The notes under the pieces: model-generated
The model's input: only the letters and a program-made list of their open reading frames with translations
What the model was told of the DNA's origin: nothing
Databases searched by the model: none
In this document: positions 35,601 to 44,700 of the stretch, piece by piece
Numbering within the stretch: position 1 is the stretch's first letter
How the letters are laid out: every line of letters starts with the position of its first letter
Program-made: the position numbers and the translations under genes
Origin: Bacteroidales bacterium
GTDB lineage: Bacteria; Bacteroidota; Bacteroidia; Bacteroidales; UBA932
NCBI GenBank assembly: GCA_017551425.1
Contig: JAFZLQ010000007.1
Location: 3,872 to 67,871 of the forward strand
Length of the DNA: 64,000 nt
Direction of reading: 5' to 3'

Positions 35601-36422
35601 CTGGTAATTCATGAAGAAATTCTCGAAGTAAACGGGAGTCTCGTCGTCGTCATCGGCGGGCTCGGGAATCGGGCGGCCTTTGCTGTTGGAGGTATAGGGA
35701 TTGGACAGGATGGGCGCTATGACGCCTTCCGCCGGAGCGTACGCAAGGGCGAACTTCTTGATTGTCACCAGGTGATGCTCATTCACGCCCTGGGTTCCGA
35801 CCAAAGGAGTCAGGTTGCGCAGATACACACGGGCGAAGTTCCTCACGAGGATGATGGGGTCGGGGAACTGCGCCATGGTCTCCGGCGTAGCGACATAATT
35901 GTTTCCGGATTTCGTGGCCTTTACGCCGTTGGGAAGGATTATCTTCTGCCAGTAACCGTCGTTGTAGGACTCGGTGCGCTGGGACCTTATCTTGGAAAGG
36001 ACGTTCTCCTCGGTATCCATACTGCCGGAAATAGGAGGGCTGCTGCGCAGGGCGGTGGGACAGTTGGCTATGAAATGCAGTCTGAGGCGGCTGTCGCTGA
36101 TGGAGATGGTGGCGTTGATGGTGTAAAGTGTGGCCGGGTTGCTCGGGTCGTAATTGGCCGTAGCCTGTACGACGGTGGCCTTCACCCACTCGTTGAAGTA
36201 GCCGCTGCCGCCGAAGACAGCGATGTAGAAACCGTTAGGATCGATGGTAGGGTTGGTCCCCATCGTCTTTGTGTCCGGGTTGTCACAAGGTACCGCAACC
36301 TTGAACGAGAGTTGCACGGGCGTGCCCTCCGGAGCCAGATCCGAAGGCATCTCCGGTTCTTCCCGGATGCAGCCTGCAAGCAGGAGCAGGGCAGCAAGCA
36401 TTATGTATCCAAAACGTCTCAT
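32628..36422 (-). CDS. Large fimbria-associated lipoprotein, tip/adhesin candidate (DUF4906-like)
   Basis: 1264 residues, lipobox ending at Cys18 (LLLAGC). The N-terminal third resembles fimbrillin-type domains, with a Thr-Lys motif at residues 51-52. The remainder is beta-rich, with Ig-like stretches (DGLVVPITVSFDGLTL) and a Ser/Thr/Tyr/Asn-rich C-terminus ending VTVTYQYYE. Its size and place at the operon end recall DUF4906 proteins that accompany Bacteroides fimbriae. Codon use is more AT-rich at its 3' end (about 32640-33370) than in neighbours. Likely a distal adhesin; ligand unknown. Confidence 0.68.
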   Translation of the reverse strand: MRRFGYIMLAALLLLAGCIREEPEMPSDLAPEGTPVQLSFKVAVPCDNPDTKTMGTNPTIDPNGFYIAVFGGSGYFNEWVKATVVQATANYDPSNPATLYTINATISISDSRLRLHFIANCPTALRSSPPISGSMDTEENVLSKIRSQRTESYNDGYWQKIILPNGVKATKSGNNYVATPETMAQFPDPIILVRNFARVYLRNLTPLVGTQGVNEHHLVTIKKFALAYAPAEGVIAPILSNPYTSNSKGRPIPEPADDDDETPVYFENFFMNYQRYGIDSTNPADTLVTSAPFNYEGFSPSNQSYDYYPAAGHSDRSIPVLSDMQVWDNSNPQNNVLYVYERTMPSSDRRATRIIILAERIDQNDVSDGEKYYALDIVNTEGVAIPILRNQSYTVHLLDIEAGSGETDITKASKASSATVSGDPTYQDLINISDGKSSIGTSFTEKFYVQPQLDSVMFRYIPTNITDETYEANKEGNELVTIKVGTVNTNTGVFTELTPSQASSQGVLAFKTQGSGYRVWISKDNSNNVIQYVRQNNAWVAATQAQIDNPAEEKWGMIYYELNESYKDSENYFTQERTQAIHVTGSYNGREMSRNVIIKTSPRQEIRVTCQQKYVMAATGQTEVVRIMIPTGLSRSVFPLDFTIEPNGYSLTPDGDSLPVDFGTSTDPNNSSPAFYYVKSLTEAQYKALPTTSSGGKTWNYFDCHFKTTVPQNACTIYVHNHYFNDAYAYDLFYNYAQREFSSLAFTPTSVYRHGNATFTFVMDVAHNGDPIVWWDPSNALNKSANATVARDKGLSTSNRVLPPILTVTLIGLTPQYREDHVTPVTTRLTTYNNNDYHYIVEEGNPEVSLALTATGAVGSQAKVILSTVNISENPQLYASNEATATIIGAEFTNLTFGTSPLPLGLNKTTTFSFTYVDGLVVPITVSFDGLTLDGNTGTNALFTDNGDGTYTFTPDNASTRTWTFSLKSTKRFSACSVTLSHEDYNEATLSVSRPTSFVLTSGSSLAAGTRRPSSNRTYVYAYYKNTYSDSDYVNNSSYSTRFTTENLYTSRDNVTITLSKWGDGVEDGVVYFRYNGNDSNGANGYHYAQVSLADLYDTVIENGQRYTLNFRRAVTGQTASFSAGNFNGSTSYTNNTITMTLDYFFEYTTYNNTGYIYGESQEYFNILHFTCSRSDYEITRVVFNCLRRRSGNSYIYHYPSSDYTYAAVEENSTIGSYTTSNGNNTNNSTGTWTGTADRPLYFFMSNDNDIYIYSVTVTYQYYE

Positions 36423-38860
36423 TTCTTCCTTACGGTATTAAGTGCCTCGTCGCCCCAGGTATAGACAGTCTTGCTGGAGGCTTTCTCGTGTTGCGTATCT
36501 TCCCAGAACCACTCGTCGTAAACGCAGCGGGCCCAGTGGACGCCGGTGCCCAGGGTGGAGCCGTTGGAGTTATAAACGGTCATGGCGGAAGCTTCCGCGT
36601 AGGTCTTGTACGCCTGGGTGCCGTCGGTAAGCGGGAACACGGCGCCCGCGGAGCACCAGTAGCCGCCGTACCTCACATCGCTCTCGGCAGAGAACAAGGC
36701 CGGAATCTTTCCCTTCTGGGAGAGGGTGACCATATATTCAATCTCCGCCCTCGTGGGGAGCCTCCACCTGCCTGCGGGGTAGCCGTCTTCCTGATAGGTG
36801 GCGCACCTCTGAAGGGCGACGGCACGGGTCATGGAACTGGAGGTGCCGAAGGAAGATGCGATACGGAAGGAAGGGGCGATGAACACATTGTGGTCTTCGT
36901 CCTCCTGGGCGGGGTAATAATTCTCCATCCTTCTGGTGCTGCCGTCGGCGATGTCCGTACCCTGGGCGAAATCATCGGCGGTCAGACCGGTAGTATAGCT
37001 CACACCTGCAGACGTTGCGCGCGGGTCGCCCAACACATCGTTACGCAGCGCGCTGCCCACGTCCGTGGGAAGAACGGAAGTTTCCACAATGTACATGTTG
37101 AAATTCGTGTTCTTACGGTTGGAACTCTGGTCGGTGGTGGTTCGCACCCCGTTGATGAATACGTATCCGTCTTCCGTCGTATGGCCTTTTGAATTGGGCG
37201 TTCCGTTGTCGCTGTTTCTCTGCGGCTTGATGATGATGGCGGGACGCTGCTCCACTATCACGTCCACAAAGTAGTTGTCCGACTCGCTCTGGTGCCGCAC
37301 GCGGAAACGGAGCGTGTAAGGGGCGACGTCGAAGTTGGAATCGGCCATGGTACGGTTGAGGGTGTGGCTCACCGTTATCGACTCGCGCTCATTGACCGTA
37401 ATCGTCCATCCGGAGGCACTTGACACGGGTGTCGGAGGGTCGGTGGAATAATCGGGATGCACGGCCTGTACCGATGATAGGTCAAGATTGTCTGTGTACG
37501 GATTGTAAACGCTTACGTTGGTGCCGATATAATTGCTTTGATCGTCTACGTGCGCCGGCTGGTAGGCATTCGTGCCGTCCATCTGGAAGCCCTTGACCTC
37601 CACGTCGTGGCTGGACTGTATGGGGATGATGATCTGGTCCTGGTCGAAGAGCACATACTCGGTGGTAGGGATGTTGAGGTAGCGCGTGGTGATGACGGTG
37701 GCGGGCACGGAGGTCACGCTCGTAATGTTCTCCGCCGTGCTGGTATCCATCTGCCCGCTCCAGTTGGCGATTGCATAATGGATTTCGACCTGCGGGGGAT
37801 CCGCCTGCTCGGTGCCGAGGATCTGTACGTCTATGGATATGTGGTACCAGTGGTTGCGCTCGAGCGCGTTGCCAAGGAACGGGATCTTGTAGTAATACTT
37901 CCTGGTGACGTTGTTGTACTCCCAGGGTATGATGAGCTTCATGTAAGGCTCCATTGCGGAACCGGTCTCCCAGGTGAGGGGATATGTGTAGAAAGGTTTC
38001 TCGGCGCCGTTCAGGGTGGTGGAATAGACGGGAGAGGCCACCACGGAGACGTTCTGCCCGCTGCCGCGGCTGCGGTCCCTGGTGGTCCCGGTATCGTACA
38101 GAGGCTTGTCCAGATATTGAGAATAGACTATGGGCTCTCCGGGGGCGTAGGTCGCGGTGGCGGTCGCAGGCATGCTCACGGGGTCCGCACCCAGGGTAGC
38201 CTTGCGCATCGCATAGACCATATAGACGGTCATGTTGTCCGTGACGGGAGTCCAGGAGCTGTCTCCGGAGGCGTTTTCCGCCACAGTCACCTCGAACGTA
38301 ACTTTCGCGGCCACGCGCTCGAGGCCCACGTTGGCATACACGGGAGTGGAACCTCCGGCATGGCCGAGGGAGACAAGCTGGTCGCCTGTCATCACGAAAC
38401 TGGTCTGGGGAAGGGCTTCCCAGTTGGGGGCGGGAAGCACGGAGTTCTTGATCTGGGTAAGGGTCCTTGAGCCTGCAGTGCCCTCGTAAGTGCCGGTGAA
38501 GTTGGCGACCACGAACAAGCCGCTCTTCGCGCCTGCGCCCAGCGTACCGAAGATATCTTCCAGTTCGTTGGGGTTGGTCTGGATTTCGACCATGGTGCCG
38601 GAACGGATGGCGCCGATCACTTCCTTCACGACACGGAGATTGTCCTCGTCGTAGAAGAAGATGTCTATGGTGTTGCCGATGTAGTTTTCGTTAAGGGCGG
38701 CGTTCCCGTTTCTTGGCGCCTTGGTCTCGGCTCCTTCCACATACAGGTTCAGGACTATGGCCTGGCCTTTCCTGTCCGAAGTGAAAGCCTCCGAAACACA
38801 ACCCGAAAGCGAAAGCGCAAACAGGGCAGAGAGGGCTATATATGATATTCTAGTTCGCAT
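36419..38860 (-). CDS. Fimbrial lipoprotein with fimbrillin-like N-terminus and FISUMP/lectin-like C-terminus
   Basis: 813 residues with lipobox at Cys21 (LSGC). A Thr-Lys-Ala motif is at 46-48. The first roughly 370 residues resemble the Mfa2/FimA fold (VVANFTG, VGLERVAAKVTFEV). The C-terminal region (about 640-800) contains PAGRWRLPTRAEIEYM and YWCSAGAVF...HWARCVYD, a C-type-lectin-like or FISUMP-type module common in Bacteroidetes adhesins. It overlaps both neighbours (11 and 4 bp). Probably a tip or accessory pilin that presents the lectin-like module; binding activity is inferred only. Confidence 0.75.
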   Translation of the reverse strand: MRTRISYIALSALFALSLSGCVSEAFTSDRKGQAIVLNLYVEGAETKAPRNGNAALNENYIGNTIDIFFYDEDNLRVVKEVIGAIRSGTMVEIQTNPNELEDIFGTLGAGAKSGLFVVANFTGTYEGTAGSRTLTQIKNSVLPAPNWEALPQTSFVMTGDQLVSLGHAGGSTPVYANVGLERVAAKVTFEVTVAENASGDSSWTPVTDNMTVYMVYAMRKATLGADPVSMPATATATYAPGEPIVYSQYLDKPLYDTGTTRDRSRGSGQNVSVVASPVYSTTLNGAEKPFYTYPLTWETGSAMEPYMKLIIPWEYNNVTRKYYYKIPFLGNALERNHWYHISIDVQILGTEQADPPQVEIHYAIANWSGQMDTSTAENITSVTSVPATVITTRYLNIPTTEYVLFDQDQIIIPIQSSHDVEVKGFQMDGTNAYQPAHVDDQSNYIGTNVSVYNPYTDNLDLSSVQAVHPDYSTDPPTPVSSASGWTITVNERESITVSHTLNRTMADSNFDVAPYTLRFRVRHQSESDNYFVDVIVEQRPAIIIKPQRNSDNGTPNSKGHTTEDGYVFINGVRTTTDQSSNRKNTNFNMYIVETSVLPTDVGSALRNDVLGDPRATSAGVSYTTGLTADDFAQGTDIADGSTRRMENYYPAQEDEDHNVFIAPSFRIASSFGTSSSMTRAVALQRCATYQEDGYPAGRWRLPTRAEIEYMVTLSQKGKIPALFSAESDVRYGGYWCSAGAVFPLTDGTQAYKTYAEASAMTVYNSNGSTLGTGVHWARCVYDEWFWEDTQHEKASSKTVYTWGDEALNTVRKK

Positions 38861-40316
38861 CCAGTACTAGTTTTATGTTCTTTCTGTTGAATTCCGAATT
38901 CGCATCGTGCCACTCCCCATTGAAATAGATCGAAACACTGAAATACAGTGTCTGGGTTGAGCTCGGAACACGGGCTGGATTGGCCCTCACGGTGAACTCG
39001 GTCTTGCCGTCATCGGTCATCACGTCGATTTCGCCGGAGGTGGGTTCGATGATGAAATAATCCGTGGCGGTGAAGGGGCTGGCCATCACCTGCCAGCGGC
39101 CGGATGAGGGAGCCTCTATGTAAAAGCGGCCGGTGAAGACATCGTTGCGGGTATTGAATCGCATTGTCTTGGCGGACCACTCGTCTGTGGTGGGAGGGAC
39201 TGCGGAATCTCCTGTACCGCGATAGAACGCAAGGACGCCGTCCTTGAACGTGCCGCTGCGCGCGGCTATCGAATGGTCGGAATAGTCCCAGTCGTATTCT
39301 TCGTACTCCCAGGGAAGTGCGGTGGTGATTATTTCCATCGTACTCTGCTTGAACTGGAGCATGAACGAGTATTTCGTTCCTGCTGCCATGCCGGTCGAGT
39401 TCTGTTTGAAAATCTGCTGGTTGTCCAGGATTATGCTGGCCGTAAGGTCGTCGGAAACCACGTCGTGGGAATCCACTATGTTGTACTCGACCGTAATCTG
39501 TGCCCCGCTGAGTTCCACGTAAGTCTGGGGCCACATGAGGATGAAAGAGGTCAGGTTCTTGACCAGTGTGGTATCTACGAATTCCTGTCCCGCAGGGTCT
39601 GCGGAAGTGTACAGCACTACATCCGTGGAAGAGATGTTGCTTGTGGTGACAGTGGGATTCGCGGAAGTGAAGGCTATTGACGCACTGCGCTTGTTCTTCA
39701 TGCCCGTGAGCGTGACGGTCTTGAGCAGTATCGTATTGTGGGAGGTGTTCTTCACCGTAAGGTTGAGGGCGGTGAAGAGGTGCTGGAGCTGAAGGTCCAC
39801 GGAAGTGCCGGGGACGTGGTCTGCCGCGGCGATGGTATTGACTCCCGAATACATGAAGTCGTACTGGGGAGTGGACGTGTTCATCTCCAGGGGAGTAGGG
39901 ATGGAGAGCGTGCGGGTTGCGGGAGCGAAAGTGGCGCCGCAGAAACCCGAGTCGGTAAGGTCCAGTCCGGAATCGTAACTGAGCCAGGAGAAGAACTCAT
40001 GCGTACCGTCGGTTGTCCAGGGATACAGCCTGTCGGACGTGTAATCCCAGATCGGTGAGCCTGAGTAAACGATTTCCTCATCGATGTAATAAGGGCCGTC
40101 GCCCATCCACGACGCAGAACCGGTGAATCCGGAAAGGGCGTCAAGGACATGGAGCTTGTTGCCGTTGGTCTTGAGCGCGTTATCATCCATGAGTGCCCTG
40201 GTGACAGGCGCTTCCTGCGGCGAGAAGGAAATGCTCTCGCCGGCCACCTCCGGTTTCTTCTCGCAGGAGAAAACCGTCAGCAGAGCCAGTAACAGGTATG
40301 CGGTTCTTCTTCTCAT
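38850..40316 (-). CDS. Fimbrillin-family lipoprotein with long C-terminal extension
   Basis: 488 residues from the ATG at 40316; an in-frame start 24 bases upstream would spoil the signal peptide. Lipobox at Cys18 (VFSC). Thr39-Arg40-Ala41 is the only Arg version of the processing-type motif in this operon. The core (LQLQHLFTALNLTVKN) corresponds to the HALSQI block of the other fimbrillins, and ALPWEYEEYDWDY matches their C-terminal Trp motif. About 120 further residues (KDGVLAFYRG onward) are not found in the shorter pilins. Probably a minor or tip-proximal subunit. Confidence 0.78.
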   Translation of the reverse strand: MRRRTAYLLLALLTVFSCEKKPEVAGESISFSPQEAPVTRALMDDNALKTNGNKLHVLDALSGFTGSASWMGDGPYYIDEEIVYSGSPIWDYTSDRLYPWTTDGTHEFFSWLSYDSGLDLTDSGFCGATFAPATRTLSIPTPLEMNTSTPQYDFMYSGVNTIAAADHVPGTSVDLQLQHLFTALNLTVKNTSHNTILLKTVTLTGMKNKRSASIAFTSANPTVTTSNISSTDVVLYTSADPAGQEFVDTTLVKNLTSFILMWPQTYVELSGAQITVEYNIVDSHDVVSDDLTASIILDNQQIFKQNSTGMAAGTKYSFMLQFKQSTMEIITTALPWEYEEYDWDYSDHSIAARSGTFKDGVLAFYRGTGDSAVPPTTDEWSAKTMRFNTRNDVFTGRFYIEAPSSGRWQVMASPFTATDYFIIEPTSGEIDVMTDDGKTEFTVRANPARVPSSTQTLYFSVSIYFNGEWHDANSEFNRKNIKLVLDAN

Positions 40317-40320
40317 TGTT

Positions 40321-41286
40321 CTATTCGACGACGAGTCCACCTTCCTGCTCCAGCCAACCGAGAGCCGAAGCTGTGAACGTGATGAGGTTGTCCATCCCTA
40401 TGCTGAGGGTGTAAATGTACTTCTTGCCGGGTTCCCATTCGTCTATGGTTCCGCCGAGATGAATGGTGACCGGTGCGTTTGAGAAAGAGTCTGCCTGTCC
40501 GGAGATGGTCTGGGTGATGCTGTAGCCTACGGTGATCGAGGCGTTGGGACCCAGTTCCTGGGGCAGGAAAAGGAAGGAGCATACATCGATGGTGTCGGGC
40601 ACGTTGCCTGCGCCGTAAGTGAGAGCCGTCGATGAGCTTGAAAGCGAATAACTGTGTTCCGACTCGTGGTTGTCCCATGCGCCGCCTGAATAGTCGGCCA
40701 CGGAATAGATGCCGCCCAGGGCGAGAGAGGTCATCGTCAGGGAAACGGTGTTGGAGCCGGTGGAGTAATAATCGGCCGCCTTAACCCTGAACACCACCTG
40801 CGAGAGGGCGTGCGAGAATGTGAGGGGAACATAGTCGGGGTGGGATGCGCAGTCCGCTACCGTCGCCGTGGCGTAACAGAGATCGGTGGTCATCTGCGTA
40901 TTGTTCTGTATGGTGTAGTCCGTTACCGAGAGGCCTCCGGAGCTGAGTGATGCGCCGCTTGCATCGGAAGGACTGAAAGCGTGGAATGTGAGGGAACCTG
41001 CGAGCGGCCAGTACTGGCTGACGGAGGTTGTCCAATAGTCGATGGCGGATGAATAGGTTGCGGCGAGGTCTGAGAAGTAAGTTGCGGTACCACCGTAGTA
41101 CGCACTTATCATGAACGACTCGGAAGTCGGATAGGTGGTGCCGGTGATAATCGCCTTCGTGGCCTTGGCTACGACGGGTGTAAAGCGTATGGTACCGGCA
41201 TTTCCGTCGATATCCGTACGGGAGCATGCCGAGGCCAGGGCTACACCTATAATAATAATATATATATTAATCGTGCGTCTATTCAT
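40321..41286 (-). CDS. Fimbrillin-family lipoprotein
   Basis: 321 residues from the ATG at 41286, which overlaps the upstream stop by 8 bp. Lipobox at Cys21 (ALASAC), Thr43-Lys44-Ala45 motif, core block FSHALSQVVFRVKA and a C-terminal TASALGW motif, all typical of Mfa_like_1 fimbrillins. Such proteins are exported as lipoproteins, cut after a basic residue and polymerised by strand exchange. It belongs to the tightly overlapping distal half of the operon. Confidence 0.82.
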   Translation of the reverse strand: MNRRTINIYIIIIGVALASACSRTDIDGNAGTIRFTPVVAKATKAIITGTTYPTSESFMISAYYGGTATYFSDLAATYSSAIDYWTTSVSQYWPLAGSLTFHAFSPSDASGASLSSGGLSVTDYTIQNNTQMTTDLCYATATVADCASHPDYVPLTFSHALSQVVFRVKAADYYSTGSNTVSLTMTSLALGGIYSVADYSGGAWDNHESEHSYSLSSSSTALTYGAGNVPDTIDVCSFLFLPQELGPNASITVGYSITQTISGQADSFSNAPVTIHLGGTIDEWEPGKKYIYTLSIGMDNLITFTASALGWLEQEGGLVVE

Positions 41287-42322
41287 CGCCGAGTATGATT
41301 TCCCTTGTCTCGGTCCAGTCTGTGACGGTAGCTGCAAGCTCCGACTCCTCCATACCTACTGCAAGGCGGAATGTGTATTTGTTGTCCATGGCCCACCTGG
41401 TGCAGTAATCCGCAAGACGGATGGACGAGGACTGGGGAAGAGAATAAGTTATATCGGATATGATCTCTCCGGTGTACGTGTTGGTAATGCTGGAGCGGAT
41501 GACTACATGGTGCCATTCTTCGAGCATAGCATCTCCCGGAATTACCTGGGGGATGAATAGCATCGTGCCGATTACCGTAAGGATGGGGTTCTCGTAGCGG
41601 TCGCAACCGAGTACGAGGCCTTTGTCGCCTCCGAACACTTTGTAGCGGGACCTGCGCGACGGGTCTGTCGTCCATCCGAGGGGCTCCTGCGTGAAGTGCC
41701 CTGCGGAAATGACTCCGCTCACGAAGACAGAATCCAGGACTACGGTTATGACATTGGCCTGAACCATCTGCTTATCCGATTGTGAAAAAGAATAATGCTT
41801 GAGTGGACGTGCTTTGATGCAAATCTGGCTGAGTGCGTGGCTGAATACTACGGGTACAGCTACGGAGTGGCTGAGACAGTCCTCATTGACTTCCGCAAAG
41901 CAGAGATCCGTGAACAGGTCGTCCCTGCTTTCAATCGCCCAGTCTGCCTCAACGCCGTGATCGGCGCTGACGGTCATTCCCGGGACTGCCGGGGAGCCGG
42001 CGTAGAAGTGTATGTGGCCCGTATCCGGCCAGTAGTGGTCCCTCGCCGTCTTCCATGTGACTGATTCGCGGTCGAAGGAGACTTTCTCGCTTTGTACGTA
42101 AGGGACGCCGGCCGATTCTTTCTTGCCGTCCGAATACCAGACCGCCTCCACGACGAAGGGTTCATCGATAGGATAACTCGTCGTCGATATAATGCCTTTG
42201 GTGGTATGCGAAGCGACCGCCGAGAAAACCATCAGCTGGGCCCCTGCAGGGTCCGGGATGTTCTCAGAACAGGACGCCAGGGCAATCACGGCCATGGCAA
42301 TTATGGACAGTCTTACATTCAT
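41279..42322 (-). CDS. Fimbrillin-family lipoprotein
   Basis: 347 residues, lipobox at Cys18 (ALASC), motif Thr41-Lys42-Gly43. Core block VVFSHALSQICIKA and C-terminal AATVTDWTETREIILGDE are fimbrillin features. The region between (KVFGGDKGLVLGCDRYENP) differs from its paralogues, so sequence divergence is high. It is the first gene after the intergenic hairpin and starts the distal group of closely packed genes. Confidence 0.82.
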   Translation of the reverse strand: MNVRLSIIAMAVIALASCSENIPDPAGAQLMVFSAVASHTTKGIISTTSYPIDEPFVVEAVWYSDGKKESAGVPYVQSEKVSFDRESVTWKTARDHYWPDTGHIHFYAGSPAVPGMTVSADHGVEADWAIESRDDLFTDLCFAEVNEDCLSHSVAVPVVFSHALSQICIKARPLKHYSFSQSDKQMVQANVITVVLDSVFVSGVISAGHFTQEPLGWTTDPSRRSRYKVFGGDKGLVLGCDRYENPILTVIGTMLFIPQVIPGDAMLEEWHHVVIRSSITNTYTGEIISDITYSLPQSSSIRLADYCTRWAMDNKYTFRLAVGMEESELAATVTDWTETREIILGDE

Positions 42323-42346
42323 CTGATTGTCTTTTCATCCCCTCTC

Positions 42347-42371
42347 CGGACGGGGCACGCGGCCCCGTCCG
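42347..42371 (-). promoter_or_regulatory. Strong GC-rich hairpin dividing the fimbrial operon
   Basis: Perfect 9-bp stem (42347-42355 with 42363-42371), 7-nt loop, in the longest internal gap of the operon (86 bp). No U-tract follows on the minus strand, so it is more likely a 3'-stabilising or attenuating structure than a full terminator. Confidence 0.6.
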
Positions 42372-42408
42372 ATCGGAGATGTATTATAAACAATCGATTC
42401 TCAAACCA

Positions 42409-43506
42409 TTACAGCAGGCCTGCGTTCACGGCGTCGATGGTGATGCCGGTGATGTCTTCAGTTTCCCAGCCTTCTACGACAGGCGAGAACATGATCTCGT
42501 TGTTGGCGCCGTCGAGGGAGATGCCGATGTGGAAGACATAACGTTTGCCATTCTGGAAGGTGTTGCCGGAAACACGGTTGTAGAGGGGAATGGTAACGGT
42601 CTGGTTGGGAGTTGCAGGATAATCGAAGCCGTTGATGGAGTAGGCTGCGATTGCGTAGGTGACCTCGATTGCCTGGTCTGCGGCAGTGCCGGTGACGATG
42701 CCCTCAGGGACGACTACGAATGCTGCGCTGTTGTCGATTGCTGCTGCGAAAGAGCCGGCGGAAAGGAAGCTCTCGGTGGTTGCGAGCACCTCGCTGCCGG
42801 AGAAGGAAGTGAAGTCGGTGTTGGTGTTGATGTTGCTCCATGTACCCTTGCCGGTGGATGTGCCTTCACGATAGTTACCGCTGGTCTTCATGTTCTTGAA
42901 GACGACGTTCTTGATGGAAATCTTGCCCTGGAGGGAAGTGGTGGTGGTGGCGTCGAATGCGGTTACTGCGATCTGGCTGGTGATGTGCTTGAACACGAGG
43001 TTGACAGTCGGCTTGTTGGCAGCGATCTGGGCGACGGTGTTGGCCACGAGGGGATCGATCTGGGTGCCGATGGTGGTGCCGAGGCTGATGCCGGTGAGGC
43101 TCACGCTCTTGGGATCCGCATCGCTGATGAACTCTGCGGTGAGGGAGCCGGGATAGTAGGCGTAGAAGTCAACGGTACCGGTTGCAGGCCAGAGGTAGGT
43201 GCCGGTGGTAGCCTTCCAGTCGCCGCCCTGCTTGGAGATGTTCACATCGTTCATAAGGGGATGTGCATAGTCGGTCTGGTAGTCGGCTCCGTTGCCGTCA
43301 AGGTCTGCGAAAGCGAAGACGTTGAAGCTCTCGGTCTCGGGGAATGCGAGCTGCTCGGGAGAGTCGCTGTCGGGAAGGATGAGTGCCTTGGTGGACAGTG
43401 CGTTGGGAGCGAAGCTGATCTCCTTGTCGTTGCTGAACTCGATGTCAGTCTTGGTGCAGGCTACCAGTGCTGCGATAGCGGTTGCGATGATAACTAATTT
43501 TTTCAT
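42409..43506 (-). CDS. Fimbrillin-family lipoprotein, shaft candidate
   Basis: 365 residues, lipobox at Cys17 (LVAC). Thr39-Lys40-Ala41 motif; core block VFKHITSQIAVTAFD is a variant of HALSQI; the C-terminal EIMFSPVVEGW motif is conserved. It is the third of three consecutive pilins separated by 44-86 bp gaps. A shaft role is inferred from the position before the hairpin and from Ala/Thr-rich, low-Cys composition. Confidence 0.85.
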   Translation of the reverse strand: MKKLVIIATAIAALVACTKTDIEFSNDKEISFAPNALSTKALILPDSDSPEQLAFPETESFNVFAFADLDGNGADYQTDYAHPLMNDVNISKQGGDWKATTGTYLWPATGTVDFYAYYPGSLTAEFISDADPKSVSLTGISLGTTIGTQIDPLVANTVAQIAANKPTVNLVFKHITSQIAVTAFDATTTTSLQGKISIKNVVFKNMKTSGNYREGTSTGKGTWSNINTNTDFTSFSGSEVLATTESFLSAGSFAAAIDNSAAFVVVPEGIVTGTAADQAIEVTYAIAAYSINGFDYPATPNQTVTIPLYNRVSGNTFQNGKRYVFHIGISLDGANNEIMFSPVVEGWETEDITGITIDAVNAGLL

Positions 43507-43550
43507 GGTATTTGTGTTGTTAATTGTTTGTTACTGAGTGATTAATAAAA

Positions 43551-44645
43551 CTAGTTGGCGTCATTGGGGACCTCATACTCGCTGCTTGTAGTAGCCTCCC
43601 AGTCAATGATGTCAGGAGAGTACAGGATTTCGTTGATGGAGAAGACCAGGTTGAGATTGTACTTGGTGTTCGCTGCGAAAGCAGTGAGAGCTTCGCTGTC
43701 ACCGGCGGTAAGATTGATGGTCTTGGTGGCGGTTGATTCTACGCCATTGTGAGCAACCTTATACGTAACGCTGATGATATCCTGAGCTGCGGTAAGGGTC
43801 TGGGGAATCACGAGGAAAGAATCACCCTGCTTTACGTAGCTGGTAGTGAGGGCGGGAGATGCGGCGGAAAGGACGGTGCGGGTGGCATCGGTGGCAGGCT
43901 CGGTCCAGGTAACGGTCGGCGCATTGGTAAGGTCGTCGGCAACGGTAAGGGTTGCATTGTCGTCAACTGTTACAGAGAGAGCGGTGATGGTGAAGGTGTA
44001 ATCCTGAGCCGCATAGTCCTTGTCGGTCTTTGCATAAACAGCGATCTGGGAGAGGGCGTGATGGAAAACGACGGGAACACCGTTGTAGGTGGCTGTGTTA
44101 TTGCCATCAGCATCGTAGTTGGTGGTGTTGGCGGTAGCTTCCACAGCATCGCTCCACATAAGGTCATCAACCCAGGAACCGGTGGTTGTCTGGAAGTTGG
44201 TGACGGTCAGGGTAGCTTTGTTTGCAGCCACGGAGATGGCAGCCTTGCTGCTTACGTTTGCATAAGGGGAATAGCCCATGAACACCAGGGATCCGGTGAG
44301 AGGCCAGTAGTCAACACCGGCGCGGTTTCTCCAGGCTTCGCTACCTACGGTGCTGGCAGCATCCACACCATAAGTGATCTGGGTTGCAGCGCTGGCGCTT
44401 GAACCAATCCACACGCTAGCTGAATGGTTCGTGCTCCAGTCATCTGCCTGATAGAGGCCCCAGATACCGAATGCGGGATCGGTGGTAGCGTAATAGGCAG
44501 TGTTGATAATTGCCTTGGTCACGGCATTCTTGCCGGTGACGGCGTTGTAAGAGATCTCCTTCTGGTTGGTAGTGTCGATCTCATTCTTGGTGCAGGCGGC
44601 GAGCGCTACGATCGCGGTGGCTGCGAGGAAGAAAAACTTTTTCAT
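43551..44645 (-). CDS. Fimbrillin-family lipoprotein, shaft candidate
   Basis: 364 residues, lipobox at Cys18 (ALAAC), motif Thr43-Lys44-Ala45. Core block VFHHALSQIAVYAKTD and C-terminal EILYSPDIIDWEATT identify a Mfa_like_1 fimbrillin. It most resembles its upstream neighbour, suggesting tandem duplication. Gaps of 55 and 44 bp flank it, with no separate promoter seen. Confidence 0.87.
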   Translation of the reverse strand: MKKFFFLAATAIVALAACTKNEIDTTNQKEISYNAVTGKNAVTKAIINTAYYATTDPAFGIWGLYQADDWSTNHSASVWIGSSASAATQITYGVDAASTVGSEAWRNRAGVDYWPLTGSLVFMGYSPYANVSSKAAISVAANKATLTVTNFQTTTGSWVDDLMWSDAVEATANTTNYDADGNNTATYNGVPVVFHHALSQIAVYAKTDKDYAAQDYTFTITALSVTVDDNATLTVADDLTNAPTVTWTEPATDATRTVLSAASPALTTSYVKQGDSFLVIPQTLTAAQDIISVTYKVAHNGVESTATKTINLTAGDSEALTAFAANTKYNLNLVFSINEILYSPDIIDWEATTSSEYEVPNDAN

Positions 44646-44700
44646 AATAATGAGATTTGTTTATTTGTTTAACTTGTTTTTTCTGTAATCGTTCTGATGA

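Noticed and set aside
33909..36464. 851-codon plus-strand frame opposite the 1264-residue fimbrial protein
   Set aside because: Composition (Val/Gly/His-rich, no signal or domain) is typical of an antisense shadow; similar long shadows occur opposite susC, fadL-like and SpoIID genes.
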